Assembly: GCA_032124015.1 (NCBI GenBank)
Contig: JAQBEH010000098.1
Coordinates: 6,895-70,894, forward strand
Source of the DNA: DASRJG01 sp032124015
GTDB lineage: Bacteria; Acidobacteriota; Polarisedimenticolia; Polarisedimenticolales; DASRJG01
DNA length: 64,000 nt
Direction: 5' to 3'
How positions within the stretch are numbered: position 1 is the first letter of the stretch; each line of letters starts with the position of its first letter. Position numbers and translations under genes: made by a program. The notes beneath the pieces were generated by a model that made no database searches, had not been told where the DNA came from, and was given only the letters and a program-made list of their open reading frames with translations. This document shows, one piece after another, positions 25,932 through 34,668 of the stretch.

Positions 25932-27666
25932 CCGTCGCTGCCGTTGCCTCGTCGGCGAAGAGCTCCTTAGGAAATCCTGGCTTCAACCGGGCGTCGAGGA
26001 CGATCGGTGGCGTGAAGGTGACGTGGTTGCGGACGATACGTTTGGCTGCGGCGTGCACGTCGGCTCCGGGCTCGAATCGCGTGAACGTCGTCCAGAGGAA
26101 GTTGATCGCCGAGGCCGAGGCCCTTCCCGGATCGTCGGTCACGACGACGAGCGGCCACTCCTTGAAGGCGGCGTGCTCGGCGAACCGCCCCGCTGCGCCG
26201 GGATCATCGGCGAACGCGGGGGCACCGACGACGAGACAGCCCGGACAGAAGACCCGCGGGTCACGTGCGTCGCGCGGCGGATCGACCGCGGGACGGAACT
26301 CTCGCGGCAGCTCCCGCACCGGATCGCCCACGCCGAGCCACACGCCCTTCGAGCCTTCGTTGACCGTGGGGCCGGTGTAGTCGAGCGTGTCCATCGAGAC
26401 GTTTGAGAATATGAACAGGTCGGTCTCGGGCTGCGTGCGCTCCAGGAGGTGCGTGAGCACGGCCTTGAAGTCCGTGAGGTCCACCTCGCGGTCGAGCACG
26501 ATGAGGAACTTCGTCAGCGAGAGTTGGCCTTCGCCGAGGATGCGGAACGCCGACACCATCGCCTCGCGCCTGTACCGCTGCTTGACGACCGCAGCGGCGA
26601 GAGCGTGGTAGCCGGTCTCGCCGTACGACCAGAGGCTCGTCACGGCGGGCATGACCAGCGGAAACAGCGGCGAGAGCAGTTTTTGAAGGAGGTCGCCGAT
26701 AAAGAAGTCTTCCTGGCGCGGCTTGCCGACGACGGTCGCGGGATAGATCGCGTCCTTGCGGTGCGCCAGGTGCGACACCTCGAACACCGGATAGTCGTGG
26801 AGAAGCGAGTAGTACCCGTAGTGATCGCCAAACGGCCCTTCGGGGTGGCGGATCTTCGGCGGCACCTTGCCGATCAGTGCGAACTCGGCCTCGGCGAGCA
26901 GAGCGTGCGCGCCGGGGCCAGAACAGGTGGAGAGCCGCTCGCCCGCGATCAGGGAAGCGAGCATCAATTCGGGGACGTTCTCCGGAAGCGGCGCGATCGC
27001 CGAGAGGATCAGCGCCGGCGGGCCTCCGAGGAAGACCGTCACCGGCAGCACGTCGTTCGCCGCCTCGGCGACCAAATAGTGGAACCCGCCGCCCTTCCCG
27101 ATCTGCCAGTGCATCCCGGTGGTTCGCGCGTCGTGGACGTGAAGTCGGTACATGCCGAGGTTCGAAACGTGAGTTCCGGGGTGGCGCGTGAGGACGACCG
27201 GCAGCGTCATGGTGGGGCCGCCGTCCTCGGGCCACGTCGTCAGGACGGGGAGGCGGTCGAGGCGCACGTCGCTCGTGACGACATCGGTCACCGGCCCGCG
27301 CGACCGCGATTTTGTCCCTACCTTCATCGCCTCGAAGACGAGATCCCGAGCGCCCCAGAGTTTGCCAAGCGTCGGCGGCAGGATCGTCTCGGCCAACCCG
27401 ACCAGACGCTTGATCAGGCGTTCCGGGCGCGAACCGAACGCCAGCTCCGCTCGCCGCGCGGTGCCGAAGAGGTTGGTCGCCAGCGGAAACGCGGCCCCCT
27501 CGACGTTCGTGAAGAGGAGTGCCGGCCCCCCTGCGGCGATCACCCGCCGGTGGATCTCGGCGGCCTCGAGCTTGGCCGTTACCCGGGCGTCCACGACGGC
27601 CAGGTCGCCGTCCCGGCGGAGCTGGTCGATGAAGCCGCGCAGGTTCGAGAAGGTCGTCGTGGACAT
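25858..27666 (-). CDS. UbiD-family prFMN-dependent decarboxylase
   Basis: A 602-residue UbiD-type protein, longer than E. coli UbiD (about 497). Motifs are NLGMYR (169-174) with the metal/prFMN-phosphate-binding Asn, and RHPEGPFGDHYGYYS (273-287), which contains an Arg and Glu of the catalytic E-R-E network and the DHYG segment. Members decarboxylate or carboxylate unsaturated acids such as quinone precursors, using prenylated FMN made by a UbiX partner. No ubiX gene is in the window. The long form is frequent in Planctomycetes and Acidobacteria. Confidence 0.9.
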   Translation of the reverse strand: MSTTTFSNLRGFIDQLRRDGDLAVVDARVTAKLEAAEIHRRVIAAGGPALLFTNVEGAAFPLATNLFGTARRAELAFGSRPERLIKRLVGLAETILPPTLGKLWGARDLVFEAMKVGTKSRSRGPVTDVVTSDVRLDRLPVLTTWPEDGGPTMTLPVVLTRHPGTHVSNLGMYRLHVHDARTTGMHWQIGKGGGFHYLVAEAANDVLPVTVFLGGPPALILSAIAPLPENVPELMLASLIAGERLSTCSGPGAHALLAEAEFALIGKVPPKIRHPEGPFGDHYGYYSLLHDYPVFEVSHLAHRKDAIYPATVVGKPRQEDFFIGDLLQKLLSPLFPLVMPAVTSLWSYGETGYHALAAAVVKQRYRREAMVSAFRILGEGQLSLTKFLIVLDREVDLTDFKAVLTHLLERTQPETDLFIFSNVSMDTLDYTGPTVNEGSKGVWLGVGDPVRELPREFRPAVDPPRDARDPRVFCPGCLVVGAPAFADDPGAAGRFAEHAAFKEWPLVVVTDDPGRASASAINFLWTTFTRFEPGADVHAAAKRIVRNHVTFTPPIVLDARLKPGFPKELFADEATAATVTRRWKEYFPSGVAMGDAAKGHLD

Positions 27667-27695
27667 CGGGCCGCATTATGATGGAAGCTTCCACT

Positions 27696-28775
27696 ATGAG
27701 CCGAATCAACTTCTTCCTGTTCATGGCGATCCCGCTCGTCCTGCCGCTCGCCGCATGCGGCGGCGAAAAGAGCGGGACGGCGCCCGCGGAGCGACCTGCG
27801 GCCCAGGCCGCGGGCGAGTCCTCGTCGATAGGGCCGGTGCGCGGGGTCGTCACGACTTCGGGCGCTGTGACCACCTTTCGCGAGTGCGGGGCTCCGACTG
27901 ACGGGGCGATGACCCTGGACGATCCTCGCGGCGAGCTCGCGAAAGCCTTCGCCTCGCTCGAAGCCAAGCCCGCCGACGGGATCTACGTCGAGCTCGACGG
28001 CGCGCCGGGGGCCGACGGCAAGACGCTCGTCTGGACCAGGCTTCTGCGTGCTCGCGCTCTGAGAGAGGGCATCGCCTGCGATGCGCCTGTCTTCGAAGGC
28101 GAATTCGTGGCCAACGGCAACGAGCCTTTCTGGGCGATCGAGATCCGCGAGAACGACATCGTCTACCGCTCGCCCGAGCTGCCGAAAGGCCGGACGTATC
28201 CCTATGCGTTCACGCGCACAGCGACGGGGTCGGTCGTCTACGCGACCAAGACCGACGGCCCGGTTGTTTCGACGCTCGAGATCGCATTCGAGCCGGCGCG
28301 GTGCGTGGATTCCATGTCCGGCGAGCTACGAAGTTTCAAGGCGCATGTCACGCTCGACGGCCTTGAGCTTTCGGGATGCGGGCTTGCGGGCGTGCCGCGC
28401 GGCGAGTTCGGGAACGCCCCTCTCGACGAGCTGAACCGATTCACGGGTGCGTATCCCCATACGGTCAACCTGTGGGACAACCCGGTGATTCAGAAGCGCC
28501 TCGAAGTCTTGCTGGGGACGGCCCTGAAGACGTTCCTCGAGCACATGAAGGTGCAGAGCCCTCTCATGAAGGATGGCGGCGTCTTTTACGTCACGGGGAA
28601 CAAGCCTCATCAGGGGGGCTTGGATAACGCGATCTTCCTCGCCGACCCCGCCTCCGACACCATCGCCGTATTCCTCTTTGTGAATGGGGTTCGTCGGGAT
28701 TTCGTTGAAAACGGGCGCGACGTCGCCCTCCCGGCCGAGGTCGTCACGACGATCGGCAACATGGAGACACACTGA
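27696..28775 (+). CDS. Two-part hypothetical lipoprotein
   Basis: About 359 residues from the ATG with GGAAG 8 nt upstream (earlier in-frame ATGs at 27678 and 27681). A lipoprotein signal ends in LPLAAC (Cys near 21). The first part (about 45-225) contains GEFVANGNEPFWAIEI and WTRLLRAR, resembling the COG3650/NlpE-like domain of small lipoproteins. The second part (about 230-358) is separate, with NPVIQKRLEVLLGTALKTFLEHM and GGLDNAIFLADPASDTIAVFLF, and I do not recognise it. Its stop overlaps the ATG of the FMN reductase gene (TGATG). Confidence 0.72.
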   Translation: MSRINFFLFMAIPLVLPLAACGGEKSGTAPAERPAAQAAGESSSIGPVRGVVTTSGAVTTFRECGAPTDGAMTLDDPRGELAKAFASLEAKPADGIYVELDGAPGADGKTLVWTRLLRARALREGIACDAPVFEGEFVANGNEPFWAIEIRENDIVYRSPELPKGRTYPYAFTRTATGSVVYATKTDGPVVSTLEIAFEPARCVDSMSGELRSFKAHVTLDGLELSGCGLAGVPRGEFGNAPLDELNRFTGAYPHTVNLWDNPVIQKRLEVLLGTALKTFLEHMKVQSPLMKDGGVFYVTGNKPHQGGLDNAIFLADPASDTIAVFLFVNGVRRDFVENGRDVALPAEVVTTIGNMETH

Positions 28776-29329
28776 TGGCAACGCCGCTGCGGGTCGCGGG
28801 TATCGTCGGAAGTCTTCGCGTCGCTTCCTACAACGGCTGGCTCCTCCGTGCTGCCGCCGAACTCGCCCCTTCCGAGTTGTCGATCGCGCCCTTCGGCCTC
28901 GCGGAGATCCCGTTGTTTAACCAGGACCTCGAAGCTCTGGGCGACCCGGCCCCCGTGGCCGCGCTCCGGGCGGCCCTTCGAGACGCCGACGCCGTGCTGA
29001 TCGCGAGCCCCGAATACAACTACGGCGTGCCCGGCCTGCTCAAGAACGCGATCGACTGGATCTCGCGTCCGCCCGGCCAGGCCCCGTTTCACAGGAAGCC
29101 CGTGGCGATCATGGGAGCCGGTCCGGGCGGAAGCGGCACGATGCGCATGCAGCCTCAGCTGCGAATCACGCTCCAGGCCATCGGGGCTTACGCGATGCCG
29201 AAGCCCGAGGTGGCCGTCGCCTCGTGCCGGGACAAGTTCGACGCCGAAGGGCGGTTGACCGACGAGAAGACGCGCGATCATCTCAAGGGGTTCCTGATCG
29301 CTTTTGCCGACTGGACGCGTCGCTTCTAG
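28775..29329 (+). CDS. NADPH-dependent FMN reductase family protein
   Basis: A 184-residue flavodoxin-like protein. It has GIVGSLRVASYNGWLLRAA (9-27), the FMN-phosphate loop of this family, and SPEYNYGVPGLLKNAIDWISRP, the strictly conserved second motif, followed by KPVAIMGAGPGGSGTMR. Members reduce FMN, quinones, chromate or azo dyes using NAD(P)H. It overlaps the upstream lipoprotein gene by 1 bp, so the two are coupled. Confidence 0.92.
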   Translation: MATPLRVAGIVGSLRVASYNGWLLRAAAELAPSELSIAPFGLAEIPLFNQDLEALGDPAPVAALRAALRDADAVLIASPEYNYGVPGLLKNAIDWISRPPGQAPFHRKPVAIMGAGPGGSGTMRMQPQLRITLQAIGAYAMPKPEVAVASCRDKFDAEGRLTDEKTRDHLKGFLIAFADWTRRF

Positions 29330-29351
29330 AGGCCGCAGACGAGAATCGTGC

Positions 29352-30545
29352 TCACGAGCCCTTGTGTGCCGTCACGAGCGCGCAAACGTTCTTGCCGAGC
29401 TCGAGTTCGCCGGCGCGATCTTCGTCGACCGCGATCAGTCCCGTATTCACGCGCTTGATGTCGACATACTGCGGCGGGAATTCGGGAAGGCTGGTCATGA
29501 TGTACGACGCGAACGACGACGCGTCGCCCAGCGCGCGCCGCGCACCTTCGTTGCGCGCGGGAAGCCCGCCGACCGGTATCGTGTAGGCGCCTCGCGCGTC
29601 GGCCTCGTCCGTCGAGCTGAAATGTCCTGGAAACAGGTGGACGTCGTCTCCAAGCGCGAGCAAGCGCGCGAGCGACGTGTGATGCAAAGGCGTCCAGGCC
29701 TCTGCCTTCCCTCCGAGATCGGGGCGCGCGACGGCAGCGACGAATAGCGTGTCCCCCCCGAAAAGAAACCGCTCGTCGAGAAGGAGCGCGACCGCCCCCA
29801 GTGTGTGGCCGGGTGTGTGAAGCACGTCGATCATCGAGCCGCCGAAGGACAGGTGGCGCCGTTCGTGCAGAAGCTCGAAGTCAAAGGTCGCCGGTAGCAT
29901 GTCCATCGGATGGATCGCATCGTAGGGGTGCAAGTAGTACGGCGCTCCGGTCTCGCTCGCGAGGGCTCGTCCGCCGCTGATGTGGTCTGCGTGCGCATGC
30001 GTATCGATCACGGCACATACCTTCGCGCCGCGTGCCTCGAGGATTTCGAGGTATCGATCGACGTGGCGCAAGGGATCGATCACGACGGCCTCGCCGTCCG
30101 AGATGGCGACCCAACTCAGACAGCCGCGCGCGGGGCGCGCGACCTGAACGATTGCGAGCCCCGGCTCGTCGACAACCGTCAGCGCTTCGTAGTGATTTCC
30201 CCAGGCGATCATGCCGCCTTCGAGGTTAACCGCGTCGTAGCCAAGCGTGCGCAGGCCTTCCGCGACGTACGCCGACGTCCCGCCTTTTGCGCACACCGCC
30301 ACGATGAGCGGCTCCCGCGGGATCTTGGCGGCGAAGTTCTTTCCGAGGTAGGCCGCGGCGGCGGCAGCGATGTTGTCCTCGTCTGCCTCCGCGAGGATGC
30401 GCGTGTAGGGCACGTTCATCGTGTCGATCGGACGTGAGCCCTCGAGTTTCCACGTCGCAAACTCCTTGGAGGCCCGGACGTCCAGCAGAAAGGTGGGCTC
30501 GCCTCGCGCGATACGTTCGCGCAGCGCGGCAACGGTCAGGTTCAC
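29352..30545 (-). CDS. Rhodanese / persulfide-dioxygenase-like MBL fusion protein
   Basis: About 397 residues from a GTG that overlaps the stop of tusA (GTGA). The N-terminal rhodanese domain (1-120) has DVRASKEFATWKLEGS and the active-site VAVCAKGGTSAYVAEGLRTLGY with Cys85. The C-terminal metallo-beta-lactamase domain has DTHAHADHISGG (181-192), TPGHTLGAVALLL, LFGGDTLF and FPGHF, like ETHE1/persulfide dioxygenases. The usual family order is MBL then rhodanese; here rhodanese comes first. It probably moves or oxidises sulfane sulfur, in one transcript with TusA. Confidence 0.9.
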   Translation of the reverse strand: MNLTVAALRERIARGEPTFLLDVRASKEFATWKLEGSRPIDTMNVPYTRILAEADEDNIAAAAAAYLGKNFAAKIPREPLIVAVCAKGGTSAYVAEGLRTLGYDAVNLEGGMIAWGNHYEALTVVDEPGLAIVQVARPARGCLSWVAISDGEAVVIDPLRHVDRYLEILEARGAKVCAVIDTHAHADHISGGRALASETGAPYYLHPYDAIHPMDMLPATFDFELLHERRHLSFGGSMIDVLHTPGHTLGAVALLLDERFLFGGDTLFVAAVARPDLGGKAEAWTPLHHTSLARLLALGDDVHLFPGHFSSTDEADARGAYTIPVGGLPARNEGARRALGDASSFASYIMTSLPEFPPQYVDIKRVNTGLIAVDEDRAGELELGKNVCALVTAHKGS

Positions 30546-30787
30546 GCGGCGCCCTTTCGCACGAGGAAGACGTACCGGTCGCCATCCGTCGTCGATGCGA
30601 GCATCTCGTTCCCCGTGTCTTCGGCCCACGCCGGGATGTCGGCAACCGACCCGCGGTCGGTCGCGACGATCTTCAAAACTTGTCCGGGCGCGAGATCTCT
30701 CATCGCTTTCGCCGCTTTCACGACCGGCATGGGGCAAGACAACCCCGACGCGTCGAGCAGTCCGTCCTCTTTGATGTCCGCCATCAT
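30542..30787 (-). CDS. tusA: TusA-family sulfurtransferase
   Basis: An 81-residue TusA-like protein. The hallmark LDASGLSCPMPVVKAAKAM (11-29) carries the conserved CPxP with Cys18 as the persulfide-bearing residue. TusA-like proteins accept sulfur from rhodaneses and pass it on to DsrE-type proteins or biosynthetic enzymes. It lies between the rhodanese-MBL fusion and the DsrE2-like gene, the classic rhod-tusA-dsrE2 arrangement seen in sulfur-oxidising bacteria. Confidence 0.9.
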   Translation of the reverse strand: MMADIKEDGLLDASGLSCPMPVVKAAKAMRDLAPGQVLKIVATDRGSVADIPAWAEDTGNEMLASTTDGDRYVFLVRKGAA

Positions 30788-30797
30788 TCGCTCCCAG

Positions 30798-30818
30798 AAA
30801 AGGGGACTATCCCCTTTT
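30798..30818. repeat. Short palindromic unit H (AAAAGGGGA-CTA-TCCCCTTTT)
   Basis: A perfect 9-bp stem with a 3-nt loop, between the dsrE2-like and tusA genes and followed by an A/T-rich stretch. It is the same unit as F and K and could attenuate transcription into tusA. Confidence 0.75.
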
Positions 30819-30820
30819 AA

Positions 30821-31372
30821 TTAAATAAACAGCGTCAGGTGCGCGCGGCGCGCCAGCGACAAGAACGCGGCCGCGCCGCCGAATTCGACACCCGGAATGA
30901 ACGCATCGTTTTCGAAGCCGAACACATCCATCGTCATCTGGCAGGCGATGAGCCGAACGCCCGACTCGCGCGCGACGTCGAGCAGTTCACTGATCGTCGC
31001 GACGTTCTTCTTTTTGAACATCGATTTCATCATCATGGTCGCCATCCCTTGCATCCCCGGCAGCGCGTTGACCAGGTCGGGCATCGGCAGCGGCATCGGC
31101 ATGCCGGGGTTGGCCACGGGCGAGACCCTGAGCTTCGTTTCGAAGTCCTTGTGGATGATGTTCAGGCCGTAGAACGTGAAGAAGATCGAGGTCTCCATTC
31201 CCGCCGCGGCTGCGGCCGTCGCCAAAATCAGAGGCGGGTAGGCCCAATCGAGAGTCCCCTTCGACGCGATGATTGCGGCCTTCTTCGTTGCCGGGTCTTT
31301 CTTGAACGCGGCTTCGATCTCTTCGCGGACTATGCGGCGAATGGTGTCTTCGGTCGAATCAACGTCGATCAT
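30821..31372 (-). CDS. DsrE/DsrF/DrsH-like (DsrE2) sulfur-carrier protein
   Basis: A 183-residue DsrE2-type protein: KKAAIIASKGTLDWAYPPLILATAAAAAGMETSIFFTFYGLNII (about 30-73), a hydrophobic Met-rich stretch PGMPMPLPMPDLVNALPGMQGM (residues 89-110), and a Cys-containing RLIACQMTMDVFGF with Cys144 as the likely persulfide carrier. DsrE2 proteins are often membrane-associated and act with TusA and rhodaneses in sulfur transfer. It is the first gene of the minus-strand sulfur cluster, downstream of a TATAAT. Confidence 0.88.
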   Translation of the reverse strand: MIDVDSTEDTIRRIVREEIEAAFKKDPATKKAAIIASKGTLDWAYPPLILATAAAAAGMETSIFFTFYGLNIIHKDFETKLRVSPVANPGMPMPLPMPDLVNALPGMQGMATMMMKSMFKKKNVATISELLDVARESGVRLIACQMTMDVFGFENDAFIPGVEFGGAAAFLSLARRAHLTLFI

Positions 31373-31399
31373 GGCGGCCCCCCCATTTGCTGCCTGCGC

Positions 31400-31405
31400 A
31401 TTATA
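31400..31405 (-). promoter_or_regulatory. -10 element TATAAT for the sulfur-transfer operon
   Basis: A perfect TATAAT on the minus strand, 27 nt before the DsrE2 ATG, in the 40-bp gap after dnaE2. No clear -35. Confidence 0.45.
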
Positions 31406-31412
31406 GCCTGCC

Positions 31413-34400
31413 TCAGTGGAAGTCCCGGCTTCCCACCTCGACCGGTCGCGTGTCGATCTTCGGCCGCCAGAAGCTGTCGGCGATCAGGTGCGTGACGCCG
31501 TCTTGCACCTGCAGCCTCCCCGTGACACCGAGAAACGACGCGGTCTTCACGAGCAGGCGGAACTGTTCGTAAACCTTCGCCCACGTAACCACGTTGACGA
31601 AACCCGTCTCGTCCTCGAGCGTGAGGAAGACGACGCCCGAGGCGGTCCCGGGGCGCTGCCGGCAGATGACGAGCCCGGCGTAGTGCGTACGGCGGCCGTC
31701 GGGCATCGAGCGGACTTCCCCCGCGTCGGGGAGGCGCTTCGCACGCATCGTGGCGCGCAAGGGCTGGAGCGGGTGCCCCTGTGCGGAGAGGTTCATCGTC
31801 GCGTAGTCCCAGCCGATCGACTCATAGACGTCGAGATCGGTGAAGGCTGCGGAGAGTTCGTGAGACGGAAGATCGAAGCGGGGCGCATAAGGGGACGCTC
31901 CCCGTTTTTCCGACGAGTTCCCCGGATACCGCTCGTCGGAAGAATCGGAGAGCGTCCCCTTATGCGTTCTCAGCGCGGAGCTCCTCTTCCCGGACCAGAG
32001 CGCTCCGCGCCGATTTTTCGTGAACGCCGCGAAGGCGCCCGATTCCGCGAGACGCGTCGTGGCGCCGTCGTCGAGCTTGGCGCGCCGCACGACATCGTCG
32101 ATCGATGTAAACGTCTTTTCGGCGCGCGCTTCGAGAATGCGCTGCGCCGTGGCTTCGTGCAGCCCCTTGACGTAACGGAGCCCGAGCCTGAGCGCTAGAC
32201 GAAACACGGGAGGAGGTGACACGCCCCTTTTTTCTGACAAGCTCCCCGGATACCGCTTGTCAGAAAAATAGGGGCGTGTCACCTCCTCCCGTGTTTCGTC
32301 TAGCGCGCAGTCCCACGCGCTCATCGCGACGTCGACGGGAAGCACGACGAGGCCGTGCCGCTTGGCGTCGTCGATAATCGTGGAGGCCGTGTAGAACCCC
32401 ATCGGCTGCGCGTTCAGAAGCGAGCAGGTGAACACGTCGAGGTGATGCCGGCGCATCCACGCGGTCGCGTACGCGATCAACGCGAAACTCGCAGCGTGAC
32501 TTTCCGGAAAGCCGTACTCGCCGAAGCCGCGAATCTGTTCGAAGACGCGCTGCGCGAACTCTTCCTCGATCCCCTTCGCCGTCATGCGCGACACGAGGCG
32601 CTCGCGGTGCCGTTCGATCCGCCCCGTCTTCCGCCATGCGGCCATGTCGCGGCGCAGCTGGTCGGCCTCGCCGGGGGTGTAGTCGGCGGCAACCATCGCG
32701 AGGCGGATCACCTGTTCCTGAAACAGCGGCACGCCGAGCGTCTTCGCGAGCACCGGCGCAAGGCACTCGTGCGGGAAGACGACAGGCTCTTCTCCCGAGC
32801 GTCTCTTCAAATAGGGATGGACCATGCCGCCGGTGATCGGACCGGGACGCACGATCGACACTTCGATGACGAGGTCGTAGTACGTCCGCGGCTTCAGGCG
32901 CGGCAGCATCGCCATCTGCGCGCGGCTTTCGATCTGGAAGACGCCCACCGTATCGCCGGCGCAGATCATGTCGTAGGTGGTTGGATCTTCCTTGGGGATC
33001 GTCGCGAGTCCGAGGTCAATTCTCTTGTGCTTGCGCAGCAGGTCGAACCCCTTGTGGAGTTGGTTCAAAGCCCCCAACCCAAGAAGGTCGACCTTGAAGA
33101 GACCCAGTTCCTCGATCATGTCCTTGTCCCACTGGATCACCGTGCGGTCGGGCATCGAGCCGTTTTCGATCGGGACGATCGTCGCCACCGGCTCGTGCCC
33201 CAGCAGGAAGCCACCGGGGTGGATCGAGAGGTGTCGCGGGAAATCGAGCAATTCTCCCGCGAGGCGGATCAGGTGCTGATGCGTGGGATGTTCCGGGTCG
33301 AGGCCCGCGGCTTCAAACGCCGACGGATCGACGTCGCCGTACATCGGGAGGATCTTCGACACGCGGTCGAGCGCCGTCTCCGGGAGGCCGAGCACCTTCC
33401 CGACCTCACGCACCGCCGAGCGCACGCGGTAGCGGATGACGTTCGCCACCATCGCCGCGTTCGTCCTTCCGTACTTGGTATAGACGTGCTGGATAACCTC
33501 TTCGCGGCGGTCGTGCTCGATGTCGAGATCGATGTCCGGCGGCTCGGCGCGCTCTTTCGAGAGGAACCGCTCGAAGAGCAAACCCATCGCGACCGGATCG
33601 ACCGCGGTGATCCCGAGCACGTAACACACCGCCGAGTTCGCCGCGGAGCCGCGCCCCTGGCAGAGGATCCCCTGCTCCCGGCAGAAGCGGACGATCTCCC
33701 ACATCGTCAGGAAGTAGCCGCCGTAGTCGAGGTCTTCGATCAGCGCGAGTTCTTTATTGACCTGGTCGGCGACAGCAGCAGGAACGCCTCCGGGGTAGCG
33801 CTCGGCCGCCCCGCGAAACGTGAGCGTGCGCAGCCACTCCGATGACGTCGTGCCGTCGGGCAGCTTTTCTGCCGGGTAGCGGTAGCGCAGTTGGTCGAGA
33901 GAGAAGGTGCAGCGCGCGGCAACGTCTTCCGTGCGTGCGACCGCGGCGGGGTCGTCCTCGAACAAACGCCGGAACGCGATCGGCGTTTTCAACGCATGCT
34001 CGTCGTTGGGCTTCAACAACCGCCCCGCCTCGGACAGCTTCACCTTGTAGCGAAGCGCGGTGAATACGTCCTGAAGCGGCCGGCGCGCCTTCTGGTGATA
34101 GAGCACTTCGTGCGCGGCGACGATCGGAATCGAGAGTTTCGCCGCGCGGTGCCTCAGGCGCGCCTCTTGGCGCGGCTCTTCCGCGCGACGGTGCCTCACC
34201 GCCATCGCGTAGGCGCGATCCCCGAAGGCTTCCTTCAGGCCAGCTCCGACGAAAAACGGGTCGGGCTCTTTCGTCAGAAGGCTGCGCTCACCGCCCCACA
34301 GCGCGACGAGATCGGAGGCGTGCTCGTAAACTTCGCGCCACCCGACGACGCTCGATCCCTTTTCCGAGCGCCGCCGTCCTACGGTGATCAGTTGGCAGAG

Positions 34401-34658
34401 GTTCGCGTAGCCGGCGCGATTGCCTGCCAAGAGCACGACCGTCGAGCCGTCGTCGAGCGACAGCTCGGAGCCGACGATCAGCTTGACCCCCGCCTCTTTC
34501 GTGGCGACGTGCGCCTCGACGATGCCGTAGACGCCGTCGCGATCGGTCAGCGCGATTGACGCGAGGCCGCGAGCTGCCGCAGCCTCGATTAACTCCTCGG
34601 GTTGCGAGGCGCCTTCGAGAAAAGAGAAGGAGGATTTGCAGAAGAGCGGGGCATACAT
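31413..34658 (-). CDS. dnaE2: Error-prone DNA polymerase DnaE2 (ImuC)
   Basis: A 1081-residue C-family polymerase. The PHP domain starts at MYAPLFCKSSFSFLEGAS; palm motifs include GRGSAANSAVCYVLGI and EPPDIDLDIEHDRR (catalytic aspartates); the fingers (YDLVIEVSIVRPGPITGGMVHPY), the helix-hairpin-helix (LRYVKGLHEATAQRILEAR) and a C-terminal OB fold (AGLVICRQRPGTASGVVFLTLED) follow. It is the catalytic subunit of the mutasome that copies past damage. Two palindromic elements lie in frame within it: one just before the HhH (near residues 785-822), one between the HhH and OB fold (near 898-925). Both avoid stops and fall in probable linkers. Confidence 0.95.
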   Translation of the reverse strand: MYAPLFCKSSFSFLEGASQPEELIEAAAARGLASIALTDRDGVYGIVEAHVATKEAGVKLIVGSELSLDDGSTVVLLAGNRAGYANLCQLITVGRRRSEKGSSVVGWREVYEHASDLVALWGGERSLLTKEPDPFFVGAGLKEAFGDRAYAMAVRHRRAEEPRQEARLRHRAAKLSIPIVAAHEVLYHQKARRPLQDVFTALRYKVKLSEAGRLLKPNDEHALKTPIAFRRLFEDDPAAVARTEDVAARCTFSLDQLRYRYPAEKLPDGTTSSEWLRTLTFRGAAERYPGGVPAAVADQVNKELALIEDLDYGGYFLTMWEIVRFCREQGILCQGRGSAANSAVCYVLGITAVDPVAMGLLFERFLSKERAEPPDIDLDIEHDRREEVIQHVYTKYGRTNAAMVANVIRYRVRSAVREVGKVLGLPETALDRVSKILPMYGDVDPSAFEAAGLDPEHPTHQHLIRLAGELLDFPRHLSIHPGGFLLGHEPVATIVPIENGSMPDRTVIQWDKDMIEELGLFKVDLLGLGALNQLHKGFDLLRKHKRIDLGLATIPKEDPTTYDMICAGDTVGVFQIESRAQMAMLPRLKPRTYYDLVIEVSIVRPGPITGGMVHPYLKRRSGEEPVVFPHECLAPVLAKTLGVPLFQEQVIRLAMVAADYTPGEADQLRRDMAAWRKTGRIERHRERLVSRMTAKGIEEEFAQRVFEQIRGFGEYGFPESHAASFALIAYATAWMRRHHLDVFTCSLLNAQPMGFYTASTIIDDAKRHGLVVLPVDVAMSAWDCALDETREEVTRPYFSDKRYPGSLSEKRGVSPPPVFRLALRLGLRYVKGLHEATAQRILEARAEKTFTSIDDVVRRAKLDDGATTRLAESGAFAAFTKNRRGALWSGKRSSALRTHKGTLSDSSDERYPGNSSEKRGASPYAPRFDLPSHELSAAFTDLDVYESIGWDYATMNLSAQGHPLQPLRATMRAKRLPDAGEVRSMPDGRRTHYAGLVICRQRPGTASGVVFLTLEDETGFVNVVTWAKVYEQFRLLVKTASFLGVTGRLQVQDGVTHLIADSFWRPKIDTRPVEVGSRDFH
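31884..31966. repeat. Palindromic element copy B, in frame inside dnaE2
   Basis: Outer arms 31884-31900 and 31950-31966 are perfect 17-bp inverted copies. An inner stem (31908-31917 and 31932-31941) encloses the core CCCCGGATACCGC. In the dnaE2 frame it encodes SDERYPGNSSEKRG. The arms are shorter and more diverged in the middle than in the other copies. Confidence 0.85.
32192..32306. repeat. Palindromic element copy C, in frame inside dnaE2
   Basis: Arms 32192-32227 and 32271-32306 are perfect 36-bp inverted copies; an inner stem TTTTCTGACAAGC / GCTTGTCAGAAAA encloses the core. In frame it encodes SDKRYPGSLSEKRG. The outer arms are dnaE2 coding sequence on both sides. Confidence 0.9.
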
Positions 34659-34668
34659 GACGGGGGCA

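Noticed and set aside
26261..27967. A 568-codon minus-strand frame overlapping UbiD
   Set aside because: It is an out-of-frame shadow of the UbiD gene on the same strand; UbiD has the RHPEGPFGDHYGYYS motif.
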